Of a stretch of 32,202 bases of DNA, positions 14,076-21,341 are shown piece by piece; the first letter of the stretch is position 1; each line of letters begins with the position of its first letter. Source of the DNA: HGM04593 sp045589695. Its GTDB lineage: Bacteria; Bacteroidota; Bacteroidia; Bacteroidales; Bacteroidaceae. The stretch is from positions 1-32,202 of the forward strand of contig JAZNPP010000028.1 in NCBI GenBank assembly GCA_045589695.1, written 5' to 3'. The notes beneath the pieces are model-generated. The model was not told the origin of the DNA, searched no databases, and was given only the letters and a program-made list of their open reading frames with translations. The translations under genes were made by a program, and so were the position numbers.

Positions 14076-16465
14076 TATTGTATAACTTTAAGTTTTGCGA
14101 ATTTAAGCAGCAGGGTCTTCACCCCCGCATTCTGAAATCTTATTGTAGCCTTTGCGTTCTCGCCCGCCCCCTCGGTCGATACAACCTCGCCGACGCCGAA
14201 GCGGTCGTGCTGCACTATCATGCCGACGCTCAGAGCCGCATGATTGCTCTTTGGAGCATAGAAATCATGCTCGACGTCTTTCATGCGACGCAGATTGGCG
14301 GTGCCTACGATGAGAGAAGAGGCGCTGATGCTCCTCTTGACCGGCTCATCGTGCCTTACAGGCTGCTGACGCTCCGCCGCCGGACGCTGCCCGACGCCGC
14401 TCGACGCGAACGAAGAGGTACGCTGCAAAAAGCCGGAGTTCGTTCTGCCGAACATTCCGCCTGAACGGAAAGAGGGCTGCTGTTGCTGACGCTGCACTCC
14501 GCCCTGCATGGAAATGTATCGTGAATCAATCTCCTTTATGAAACGGCTCGGCTCGCAGAACGAGAACTGCCCGTACCTGTAACGGCTCTTGGCAAAAGAG
14601 AGTACGCAATGGTCTTTGGCACGTGTTATCGCCACATAGAAAAGACGCCGTTCCTCCTCCATTTCACGCAGGGAAGACTGAGCGCATTGGTTCGGGAACA
14701 GCTCCTCTTCGAGCCCTACTACAAATACTGTCTTGAATTCCAGACCCTTTGCAGAGTGTATCGTCATGAGCATGACACGGTCGGTGTTCTCCTTGTCGTC
14801 GTTGTCAAGGTCCGACATCAGCGACACTTCGGAAAGGAAGTCGATAAGCGAAGAGTTAGGGTTACCCTCTTCCTGACGCATGTCCACAAAATCGGCGATA
14901 CCGTTAATAAGTTCCTCTATATTCTCCTGCCTTGCCTTGCCCTCGACGCTGTTGTCGCTTGCGATGTCAGCGGCTATTCCGCTCTTGACCATGACCGTCC
15001 TTGCCACTTCGAGAGCGTTCTTTTCGGCAGCCATAGCCGTAAAGCCGTCAATCATCTGAGCGAAATTCTGCAGCTTGGCAAGCGTGCCCTTAGTCAGTTC
15101 AAGGCCGCACGCTTCGGGGGAGTTTATAGCCGCCCAAAGGCTCATTTCATGCTCCATCGCAGCCTCTTTCACCTTTTGTACTGTCTTGTCGCCTATGCCT
15201 CGCGCCGGGTAATTTACAATTCGCTTGAAAGCCTCCTCATCGTCGCTGTTGCATATGAGCCTGAAGTATGCGATGACATCCTTTATCTCTTTGCGTTGAT
15301 AGAACGAGAGGCCGCCGTATATGCGGTAAGGAAAAGCCCTCTTCCTGAATGCCTCCTCAAAAATTCGTGATTGGGCGTTCGTGCGGTAAAGGACAGCGAA
15401 GTCGCTGTAGGCAAGTCCCTCTCTGCGACGCAGCTCCGTTATTTTGTTCGCTACAATCTCACCCTCTTCAAAGTCGGAATATGCCGAATAAAGAGCGAGC
15501 GGCTCGCCCTCGCCTCGTTCCGAATAGACGTTCTTCCTTATCTGTTCCTGATTCTTTACTATAAGGCTGTTCGCCGCATTGACAATCATCTTTGTAGAGC
15601 GGTAGTTCTGCTCAAGTTTGAATATTCTCGCCCCCTCGTACCGTTTTGTAAAGCCGAGTATGTTGCCTATGTTCGCTCCTCGGAACGAGTAGATGCTCTG
15701 CGCGTCGTCTCCCACTACGCATATAGCCCTGCGCGCCTCGGTAAGCTGCCACACAATGCAGCCCTGCACATAATTGGTGTCCTGATACTCATCGACAAGT
15801 ATATACCTGAAACGCTCGACATACTGACGCAGCACTTCGGGGTGGTCGTTGAAGAGCCTGTAGGTATTGACAAGCAGGTCGTCGAAGTCCATAGCATTGG
15901 CAAGACGGCACCGTTCGGCATATCTCTTGTAGATTTCGTATGTCGAAGGAATTCTCGCACGCATGTCGTCGCCCCGCAGACCGCTATCGCTCTCGTACCC
16001 AGCCGGCGACACGAGAGCGCTCTTGGCGCCCGATATACGTTCAGCCACTGTAGCGGGCTTGTATATCTTCTCGTCAAGCCCCATCTCCTTTATGATGCTC
16101 TTCACGAGGCTTCGGGAGTCGCTTTGGTCGTATATGGTGAACTGCGGAGTATAACCCAGCAGATGCGCTTCGCGGCGCAATATTTTTGAAAAAACAGAGT
16201 GGAATGTACCCATCCACAGCATTCTCGCAGCCCTCTCTCCTACCCGGGCCGCAATACGCTCTTTCATCTCGCCCGCAGCCTTGTTGGTGAAGGTAAGGGC
16301 GAGTATCGACCAGGGCTCGTAACCGTTTTCGAGCAGATAGGCTATCTTGTAAGTCAATACACGTGTCTTGCCCGAGCCTGCACCGGCTATAACCAGCGAG
16401 GGCCCGTCGCAATAGCGCACCGCATCGAGCTGCGCGACATTAAGTTCATCTTCGTAATTTATCAT
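14075..16465 (-). CDS. pcrA: UvrD/PcrA-type superfamily 1 DNA helicase
   Basis: An ATP-dependent 3'-5' DNA helicase of the UvrD/Rep/PcrA family, acting in repair and replication restart. All SF1A motifs are present in order: Q motif LNVAQLDAV, Walker A AGAGSGKTR (27-35), Ia TFTNKAAGEM, Walker B VDEYQDTN, III GDDAQSIYSFRGA, IV QNYRS and YRTNAQSR, V TIHSAKGLEF, VI RRLFYVAITRAKD. The C terminus has a Gln-rich linker and then a Tudor-like end (VGMIVQHDRFGVGEVVSTEG), as in PcrA. I chose the start MINYEDELN at 16465 (796 aa), where homologues begin; an in-frame ATG at 16513 adds 16 residues with no family resemblance. The gene is followed by nspC with a one-base overlap. Confidence 0.93.
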   Translation of the reverse strand: MINYEDELNVAQLDAVRYCDGPSLVIAGAGSGKTRVLTYKIAYLLENGYEPWSILALTFTNKAAGEMKERIAARVGERAARMLWMGTFHSVFSKILRREAHLLGYTPQFTIYDQSDSRSLVKSIIKEMGLDEKIYKPATVAERISGAKSALVSPAGYESDSGLRGDDMRARIPSTYEIYKRYAERCRLANAMDFDDLLVNTYRLFNDHPEVLRQYVERFRYILVDEYQDTNYVQGCIVWQLTEARRAICVVGDDAQSIYSFRGANIGNILGFTKRYEGARIFKLEQNYRSTKMIVNAANSLIVKNQEQIRKNVYSERGEGEPLALYSAYSDFEEGEIVANKITELRRREGLAYSDFAVLYRTNAQSRIFEEAFRKRAFPYRIYGGLSFYQRKEIKDVIAYFRLICNSDDEEAFKRIVNYPARGIGDKTVQKVKEAAMEHEMSLWAAINSPEACGLELTKGTLAKLQNFAQMIDGFTAMAAEKNALEVARTVMVKSGIAADIASDNSVEGKARQENIEELINGIADFVDMRQEEGNPNSSLIDFLSEVSLMSDLDNDDKENTDRVMLMTIHSAKGLEFKTVFVVGLEEELFPNQCAQSSLREMEEERRLFYVAITRAKDHCVLSFAKSRYRYGQFSFCEPSRFIKEIDSRYISMQGGVQRQQQQPSFRSGGMFGRTNSGFLQRTSSFASSGVGQRPAAERQQPVRHDEPVKRSISASSLIVGTANLRRMKDVEHDFYAPKSNHAALSVGMIVQHDRFGVGEVVSTEGAGENAKATIRFQNAGVKTLLLKFAKLKVIQ

Positions 16466-16585
16466 CTTAAACAACTTGCCGCATATTCCGCAACATTCTG
16501 CGAAGATATGCAAAAAATAGCATATTTACGAACTAACAAAAAGAAACCTTGTTAATATGATAGCTATTCACCAACAAGAAAAGAT

Positions 16586-17203
16586 ATGAGTACATACATG
16601 AGAACAACGCAGACCGGATTCCAGATGCCGACACTCATTTACCCAGCAGGAGCGCTTGCGCCCGTGATAAGCCAAGCCACCATAGAGTGCCATTACGGCA
16701 AGCATCTTCAGACATACGTCGATAACCTCAATAAGAGCGTCGCCGACACCGATTACGAAGAGATGACACTGAGAGAAATCATCGAGAGCGCGCCGCAGGG
16801 CCCTATGCTGAACAACGCAGGGCAAGTACTGAACCACGCTCTCTATTTTGAGCAATTCACACCAGCCCCGCCGGGGAACAACCGCCCGACAGGCAACCTT
16901 AAGGAGTTCATACATTTTGACTTCGGCAACTTCGACACGCTGAAGAAAAAGATGGAGGAGGCTGCAGCCTCGCTGTTCGGAAGCGGCTGGGTGTGGCTTG
17001 CTCAAGAGGAGAGCGGCAAGCTAAACATTCTGAACTGCCACAACGGCGATACCCCCATCCGCCATAGGATGACACCGCTCTACGGCATTGACGTGTGGGA
17101 ACACGCCTACTACCTCGATTACCAGAACCGCCGTGCCGAGCATGTAAAGAAGCTATGGGACATTGTCGATTGGGACATGGTCGAGAGCAGACTGAATATC
17201 TGA
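16586..17203 (+). CDS. sodB: Iron-type (or cambialistic) superoxide dismutase
   Basis: A 205-aa Fe/Mn superoxide dismutase that converts superoxide to oxygen and hydrogen peroxide in the cytoplasm. The four metal ligands are visible: His36 (in HYGKHLQTYVDNLN), His84 (NNAGQVLNHALYF), Asp169 and His173 (GIDVWEHAYYLDYQNRR). The second-sphere glutamine is in the N-terminal half (Gln80 in AGQVLNH), and the Mn-type position reads NGDTP rather than NQDSP. This points to the Fe form, though Bacteroidetes enzymes are often active with either metal. Slightly long N terminus; Met5 or Met14 are alternative starts. It is divergent from pcrA with a 120-bp gap in which I see no consensus promoter, and it is a single-gene unit ending at the hairpin at 17206-17256. 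Confidence 0.95.
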   Translation: MSTYMRTTQTGFQMPTLIYPAGALAPVISQATIECHYGKHLQTYVDNLNKSVADTDYEEMTLREIIESAPQGPMLNNAGQVLNHALYFEQFTPAPPGNNRPTGNLKEFIHFDFGNFDTLKKKMEEAAASLFGSGWVWLAQEESGKLNILNCHNGDTPIRHRMTPLYGIDVWEHAYYLDYQNRRAEHVKKLWDIVDWDMVESRLNI

Positions 17204-17205
17204 AA

Positions 17206-17256
17206 AATCAAATCCTCTGAAGTGCAGTTCAGCGTCGCACGGCAGAGGATTTGATT
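17206..17256 (+). terminator. Terminator of the superoxide dismutase gene
   Basis: AATCAAATCCTCTG (17206-17219) is the exact complement of CAGAGGATTTGATT (17243-17256), a 14-bp stem beginning 3 bp after the stop codon. GTGC/GCAC can also pair inside the loop. The sequence after it is AT-rich without a long T run. Confidence 0.75.
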
Positions 17257-17298
17257 ATAATAACAGCCCCGATACATTAAACGAAAGATGTTAATCAG

Positions 17299-17396
17299 AA
17301 TATGTAAGATGCAAGGCGCAAGGATTTAAAACGAAAGGGGCGTACGATGGACCCGACTGAGCCTTAAATCCGAGGCTGCGCAGCTGATCGCATATT
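17299..17396. repeat. Structured palindromic intergenic element, about 98 bp
   Basis: Nested complementary blocks flank a central loop: AATATG (17299-17304) with CATATT (17391-17396), GCGCA (17316-17320) with TGCGC (17377-17381), and GGATTTAA (17322-17329) with TTAAATCC (17364-17371). The blocks are in register, giving a long imperfect stem around CGAAAGGGGCGTACGATGG. It lies between the sod terminator and the 3' end of the phosphatase-fold gene, and belongs to neither. It resembles palindromic intergenic repeats I associate with Bacteroidales genomes (from memory, not checked). Confidence 0.6.
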
Positions 17397-17409
17397 ATAA
17401 TAAAGCGGA

Positions 17410-18450
17410 CTATTTCGCTTCTTTCACTAAATACACGATTACCGGAAGGTGGTCGCTGTAACCGTTAAGCCAAATGCCGCCGGCGTGAGTACGCTTGGTA
17501 TTGCCTTTGTAACGGCCCTCCTGCTGGAAGAGGTAACTGCGTGAAAAAATTTCGGTCTTATACAGTTTCAATGTAGAGCGGTCTTTGCCCAAGAGGTTGC
17601 CGCTGACGACTATCTGGTCAAAAAGATTCCATTTGCCTTTATATTTCAAGGTGCCGAGACCTTTTTTACGCAGGATGTTCCACCAAGGGTTATAAAGGTC
17701 TGATGAAGACTTGACCTCCTCTCGTTCCCTTACAGCGCCAAGACAAGTCTTCATGCTTTTGTTGTCGGGGTCGTCGTTCATGTCACCCATTATAAGCACC
17801 TTTGAGTCGGGCATCGCTGTCATGAGAGAGTCTTTAAGCTGACGCACCAGCACTCCCGCACGTTCGCGGGCCGGTGACTTGGCGAAACGTGACGGCCAGT
17901 GATTGACAATGATATGAACCGTTTCGCCGCCCATATCGCCTGTCACGACAAGGAAACCGCGAGTTTTGTATGTGGTATCGTTGTCCTCGGTCGTATATGG
18001 CGAAAGTATTGTCTTCATGGGCTTGAAGAGCTTGGGGTTATAAAGCAGGCCGCAATCTACACCGCGCCTGTCAGGGCCTTCGATATGCACGAAGTCCCAG
18101 CCTCTCGGAGCAAGAATCTCATGCTCGACAAGGTCTTTGAGAACTCTGCTGTTCTCGATTTCGGAAACACCTACTGCCGCCATGCCGACAGGAAGGACAT
18201 CGGTACCCATCTCGTTAAGAACCGTTGCCATGTTCTTGAGTTTGTTGGTGTACTTAAGCGTGCCCCACTTGTTAGTTCCGTCAGGCAGGTATTCGTAGTC
18301 ATTCTTGCCCTTGTCGTGGATAGTGTCAAAAAGGTTTTCGAGATTGTAGAATCCCACACTGTAAAGTTCGTATCTTTTCTCTTGCGCCGTTGCTGAAATG
18401 AACGACAGCAGAAGCAGGACAAAGAGAAACAGCCGGCTTGTCTTCTTCAT
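17410..18450 (-). CDS. Exported endonuclease/exonuclease/phosphatase-fold protein
   Basis: A 346-aa protein of the endonuclease/exonuclease/phosphatase (DNase I-like) superfamily, which hydrolyses phosphodiesters or phosphomonoesters with a divalent metal. A signal peptide (hydrophobic LFLFVLLLLSFISATAQ, cleavage near residue 23) sends it to the periplasm or beyond. Active-site residues are in place: Asn36 (FYNLENLFD), Glu97 (GVSEIEN), His184 (NHWPSR), Asp223 and Asn225 (MGDMNDDPDN), Asp333-His334 (SDHLPV). Substrate is not predictable: DNA, RNA, nucleotides or phosphoinositides are all possible. It has its own promoter at 18488-18517. It lies upstream of, and divergent from, the ilv-leu operon with no evident functional tie. 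Confidence 0.88.
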   Translation of the reverse strand: MKKTSRLFLFVLLLLSFISATAQEKRYELYSVGFYNLENLFDTIHDKGKNDYEYLPDGTNKWGTLKYTNKLKNMATVLNEMGTDVLPVGMAAVGVSEIENSRVLKDLVEHEILAPRGWDFVHIEGPDRRGVDCGLLYNPKLFKPMKTILSPYTTEDNDTTYKTRGFLVVTGDMGGETVHIIVNHWPSRFAKSPARERAGVLVRQLKDSLMTAMPDSKVLIMGDMNDDPDNKSMKTCLGAVREREEVKSSSDLYNPWWNILRKKGLGTLKYKGKWNLFDQIVVSGNLLGKDRSTLKLYKTEIFSRSYLFQQEGRYKGNTKRTHAGGIWLNGYSDHLPVIVYLVKEAK

Positions 18451-18487
18451 TTTATATTATTTAGAATTTCAATGTTCAAAAACTGTG

Positions 18488-18517
18488 TAAAATTACTAAT
18501 TTTAATTATTATGACAA
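18488..18517 (-). promoter_or_regulatory. Promoter of the phosphatase-fold gene
   Basis: On the minus strand: TTG (18517-18515), a 19-nt spacer, TAATTTTA (18495-18488), one base off TAnnTTTG. The core and initial transcribed bases (18477-18501) match those of queA (7777-7801) at 24 of 25 positions, which supports it being a real promoter. Confidence 0.6.
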
Positions 18518-18668
18518 CATTATGGCAGATAAAAAAAGGAACAAACTGAAGAATATCCGTTATACGACACAAAAACGCATCGTTTTATCGTTTTTGAGAA
18601 GTTTTTGCCGTTCAGGCGTTCAAAATGATAGTTTTTTACTGTTTTTTGTGTAAAAAAATCCGTTTTCT

Positions 18669-18699
18669 TTTGTTTTTTATGAATTTACTATTACTTTCG
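18669..18699 (+). promoter_or_regulatory. Promoter of the ilv-leu operon
   Basis: TTTG (18669-18672), a 19-nt spacer, TACTTTCG (18692-18699), one mismatch to TAnnTTTG. The expected start site near 18705 lies about 17 nt before the leader peptide ATG, the geometry expected of an attenuated operon. Confidence 0.65.
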
Positions 18700-18721
18700 C
18701 AAACACAAAATAGAAACATTC

Positions 18722-18778
18722 ATGTACGCAAGTCTGTATAACGTCGCTAACCTACTGCTCGTCGTCCTTAAAAGATAA
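18722..18778 (+). CDS. Leucine/valine-rich leader peptide of the ilv-leu operon
   Basis: An 18-codon frame, MYASLYNVANLLLVVLKR, ends TAA at 18776-18778. Codons 11-16 (18752-18769) are CTA CTG CTC GTC GTC CTT, that is Leu-Leu-Leu-Val-Val-Leu, and two further codons are Leu5 and Val8. It precedes ilvB and is followed at once by the 5' arm of an antiterminator. This is the architecture of a leader peptide whose ribosome stalls when charged leucyl- or valyl-tRNA is scarce. No isoleucine codon is present, so the sensed signals would be leucine and valine. The peptide itself need have no function. Confidence 0.85.
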   Translation: MYASLYNVANLLLVVLKR

Positions 18779-18779
18779 C

Positions 18780-18851
18780 GGGAGAAAGGTTGTGTATACA
18801 TACTTAACGCATTTACATACCAAGCCTTTCTCCCCCGGAGAGAGGCTTTTT
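18780..18851 (+). promoter_or_regulatory. Transcription attenuator: competing antiterminator and terminator
   Basis: GGGAGAAAGG (18780-18789), beginning 2 nt after the leader stop codon, is exactly complementary to CCTTTCTCCC (18825-18834). That right arm is also the 5' half of the terminator: 18822-18833 pairs with 18837-18848 (12 bp, one G-U) and is followed by TTTTT. The two stems are mutually exclusive. A ribosome that reaches the stop codon would cover 18780-18789 and allow termination; one stalled on the Leu/Val codons would leave it free and allow readthrough into ilvB. The sequence from the terminator to the ilvB start (18852-18904) holds nothing else I recognise. Confidence 0.85.
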
Positions 18852-18904
18852 AATTATCAATATGTTTATGGGCTGCGTACTGAACAAATAATACATTATA
18901 TATA

Positions 18905-20641
18905 ATGGCAATATCAGGATTTTCAGAAAAGGCTCCTGCAGCAGCAAAAGAGAACCTGCCGCATATAAGCGGCTCCGATGCTGTTATCCGCTCTTTGATT
19001 GCGGAAGGCGTGGAAACAATCTTCGGTTACCCGGGAGGAGCTATTACTCCCGTATACGATTCGCTCTACGACTACAGAGACAAGATAAACCATGTATTGG
19101 TACGGCATGAGCAATGCGCTGTGCATGCAGCTCAGGGATATGCCCGCGCCACAGGCCGTACAGGAGTATGCGTGGTGACGTCGGGTCCCGGAGCGACGAA
19201 TACGGTGACAGGCCTGGCCGACGCGATGCTCGACTCGACGCCTGTAGTTCTTATAAGCGGACAAGTGAATTCATCCATTTTAGGCACAGACGCCTTTCAG
19301 GAGATAAACTTCATTGAGATCACGAACTCGGTGACAAAATGGAACTGCCAGGTAAAGCGTGCCGAAGATATCCCTGAGGCTATCGCCCGCGCATTCTACG
19401 TAGCATCAAGCGGCCGCCCCGGACCTGTTGTCGTGGACATCACTAAGGACGCGCAGAACGGCATGCTCGATTTCGAGTACAACCAAAAGAAGTTCATACG
19501 CAGCTACATGCCGTACAACGACATCGACAGCGGCTCTATTCTGGAGGCCGCCCGTCTCATCAATCTCGCCCGCAAGCCAATGGCACTCATTGGGCAGGGA
19601 GTAATTCTGGGCAATGCCGAACAGGAGCTTAGGGAGTTCGTCGAAAAGAGCGGCATACCTGCGGCGTCTACGCTCATGGGCCTTTCGGTACTACCGACAG
19701 GGCACCCGCTCAACATGGGCATGATAGGCATGCACGGCAACTACGGGCCCAACATAAAGAACAAGGACTGCGACCTTATAATAGCCATTGGAATGCGTTT
19801 TGACGAACGTGCGGTAGGCGTGCCTGCCAATTTCGGCATAAACGCGAAAATAATACACATGGAGATAGACCCGGCCGAGGTGAACAAGCTTGTATATGCC
19901 GATGTGGCTGTCATGGGCGACGTGAAGCAAACGCTCCCGCTCCTTACCGAAAAGATTGCCAAGAACGACCATTCGGAATGGATTGACGAGTTCAGGCTTT
20001 GCGCGAACATCGAGCGTGAGGATGTCATTGAACCGGCTCTTATACACAAAGGTCCTATGCTCAGGATGGGCGAGGTTGTAAATGCCGTCTCAAACGTATT
20101 CAAAGACGCTATTCTTGTAACGGATGTCGGACAGCAGCAGATGTTTGCGGCACGTTACTTCCGTTTCAGCCGCCCTCGAAGCATCATCACTTCGGGAGGT
20201 CTCGGAACAATGGGATTCGGCCTGCCCGCAGCCATAGGAGCCAAATTAGGGGCGCCTGAAAGAGAGGTTTGCCTCTTTGTCGGCGACGGAGGAATACAGA
20301 TGACTTCGCAAGAGCTTGCGACAATGTACCAATCGAATGCGGGAGTGAAAATAATTCTTCTAAACAATGAGTATTTAGGCATGGTACGCCAATGGCAGGA
20401 GCTGTTCTACGACCACCGTTACTCGAATACCGAGCTTATAAACCCGGAATTCGACCTCTTGGCGAAGGCCAACCGCATCCCATACCGTTGCGTTGCGAAA
20501 CAAGAGGAACTGGAAGACGCAATAAGAGAGATGCACGAGACCGAAGGCGCTTTCATGCTTGAGGTAAAGGTGTTGAAAGAGGAAAACGTATTCCCGATGG
20601 TACCGGCAGGAGAGCCTTTAGAGAATATACGATTAGAGTAA
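18905..20641 (+). CDS. ilvB: Acetolactate synthase large (catalytic) subunit
   Basis: The thiamine-diphosphate enzyme that condenses pyruvate with pyruvate or 2-oxobutyrate, the first common step to valine, leucine and isoleucine. At 578 aa it is full length. The N-terminal TPP-binding domain has IFGYPGGAITPVYDSL and catalytic Glu69 (RHEQCAVHAAQGYARATG), followed by VTSGPGATN. A central FAD/acetohydroxyacid domain (about 210-345) precedes the C-terminal TPP domain with GDGGIQMTSQELATMYQ (from Gly460) and NNEYLGMVRQW. It is the first structural gene after the attenuator, and ilvN starts 17 bp after its stop. In many Bacteroidetes ilvD precedes it; here nothing does. Confidence 0.96.
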   Translation: MAISGFSEKAPAAAKENLPHISGSDAVIRSLIAEGVETIFGYPGGAITPVYDSLYDYRDKINHVLVRHEQCAVHAAQGYARATGRTGVCVVTSGPGATNTVTGLADAMLDSTPVVLISGQVNSSILGTDAFQEINFIEITNSVTKWNCQVKRAEDIPEAIARAFYVASSGRPGPVVVDITKDAQNGMLDFEYNQKKFIRSYMPYNDIDSGSILEAARLINLARKPMALIGQGVILGNAEQELREFVEKSGIPAASTLMGLSVLPTGHPLNMGMIGMHGNYGPNIKNKDCDLIIAIGMRFDERAVGVPANFGINAKIIHMEIDPAEVNKLVYADVAVMGDVKQTLPLLTEKIAKNDHSEWIDEFRLCANIEREDVIEPALIHKGPMLRMGEVVNAVSNVFKDAILVTDVGQQQMFAARYFRFSRPRSIITSGGLGTMGFGLPAAIGAKLGAPEREVCLFVGDGGIQMTSQELATMYQSNAGVKIILLNNEYLGMVRQWQELFYDHRYSNTELINPEFDLLAKANRIPYRCVAKQEELEDAIREMHETEGAFMLEVKVLKEENVFPMVPAGEPLENIRLE

Positions 20642-20658
20642 TATAAACCGAAAGAGAG

Positions 20659-21201
20659 ATGGAAAAAGAGTTTATCATAACCGTATTTTCGGAGAACAAA
20701 GTTGGACTTTTGAGCCAGATTACGACTGTATTCACCCACAGAAACGTAAACATCGAGTCGCTTACCGTTTCGGAGTCGGCTATCGAGGGCGTTCACAAAT
20801 ATACTATCAGGGTATGCAACGACGAAGAGAAGGTCGCTAACCTTGTAAAACAGATAGAGAAGAAGGTTGATGTCCTGAAGGCGTTCTGCTACACTCCGAG
20901 CGAGGTTGTGCTGCAGCAGATAGCGTTATACAAGGTGCAACGCAGCCGTAACGTGGAAGAGCTTGTACGCCGTCATAACGTGCGTATCCTCGACATACAC
21001 GACGATTATATCGTATTGGAGAAGACCGGACACAAAGAGGAGATAGACGAGGTTTACCAGATGTTGTCGCCCTACGGACTATACCAGTTCGTTTGTTCAG
21101 GCCCCGTCGCAATCATCAAGCAGCGGCGCGAGCTTATGAGCGAATACATGAAGTATGTCGAGGAGAAACGGAAACAGATTATAAATGAAAACGATAAATA
21201 A
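20659..21201 (+). CDS. ilvN: Acetolactate synthase small (regulatory) subunit
   Basis: A 180-aa regulatory subunit that activates IlvB and confers valine feedback. The N-terminal ACT domain (about residues 3-78) shows FIITVFSENKVGLLSQITTVFTHRNVNIESLTV, the conserved strand-helix-strand with the Gly-Leu effector site. The C-terminal half (about 80-165) matches the ALS_ss_C-type domain, with EVVLQQIALYKV and the FVCSGPVAIIK end. It follows ilvB in the same operon. In related operons ilvC follows; here a remnant of it does. Confidence 0.93.
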   Translation: MEKEFIITVFSENKVGLLSQITTVFTHRNVNIESLTVSESAIEGVHKYTIRVCNDEEKVANLVKQIEKKVDVLKAFCYTPSEVVLQQIALYKVQRSRNVEELVRRHNVRILDIHDDYIVLEKTGHKEEIDEVYQMLSPYGLYQFVCSGPVAIIKQRRELMSEYMKYVEEKRKQIINENDK

Positions 21202-21212
21202 GATTATAAGAT

Positions 21213-21299
21213 ATGGCAAAGATGTATTTTGGCGGCGTTGAAGAGAACGTCGTGACACGTGAAGAATATCGCTCCGTCCCGAGAACAACTGATAAGTGA
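21213..21299 (+). pseudogene. ilvC: Remnant of ilvC (ketol-acid reductoisomerase), 5' end only
   Basis: A 28-codon frame opens 11 bp after the ilvN stop. Its first 19 residues, MAKMYFGGVEENVVTREEY, match the N terminus I know for Bacteroidetes IlvC (M-A-x-x-x-F-G-G-x-x-E-N-V-V-T-R-E-E-F). After codon 19 (21267-21269) similarity stops and the frame ends at TGA 21297. The whole catalytic protein, over 300 residues, is missing. The junction is followed by low-complexity sequence (ACTGATAAGTGATAACTGACAAC). The best reading is an internal deletion of ilvC between ilvN and leuA that kept its start. If ilvC is not elsewhere in the genome, valine and isoleucine synthesis would be broken while leuABCD remains. 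Confidence 0.75.
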
Positions 21300-21341
21300 T
21301 AACTGACAACAAAGACTGTACTTAAAAAAACAAGGATAAAG

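Noticed and set aside
15371..16189. 272-aa open frame antisense to the helicase gene
   Set aside because: The sense strand carries all superfamily 1 helicase motifs; the antisense frame has no recognisable domain.
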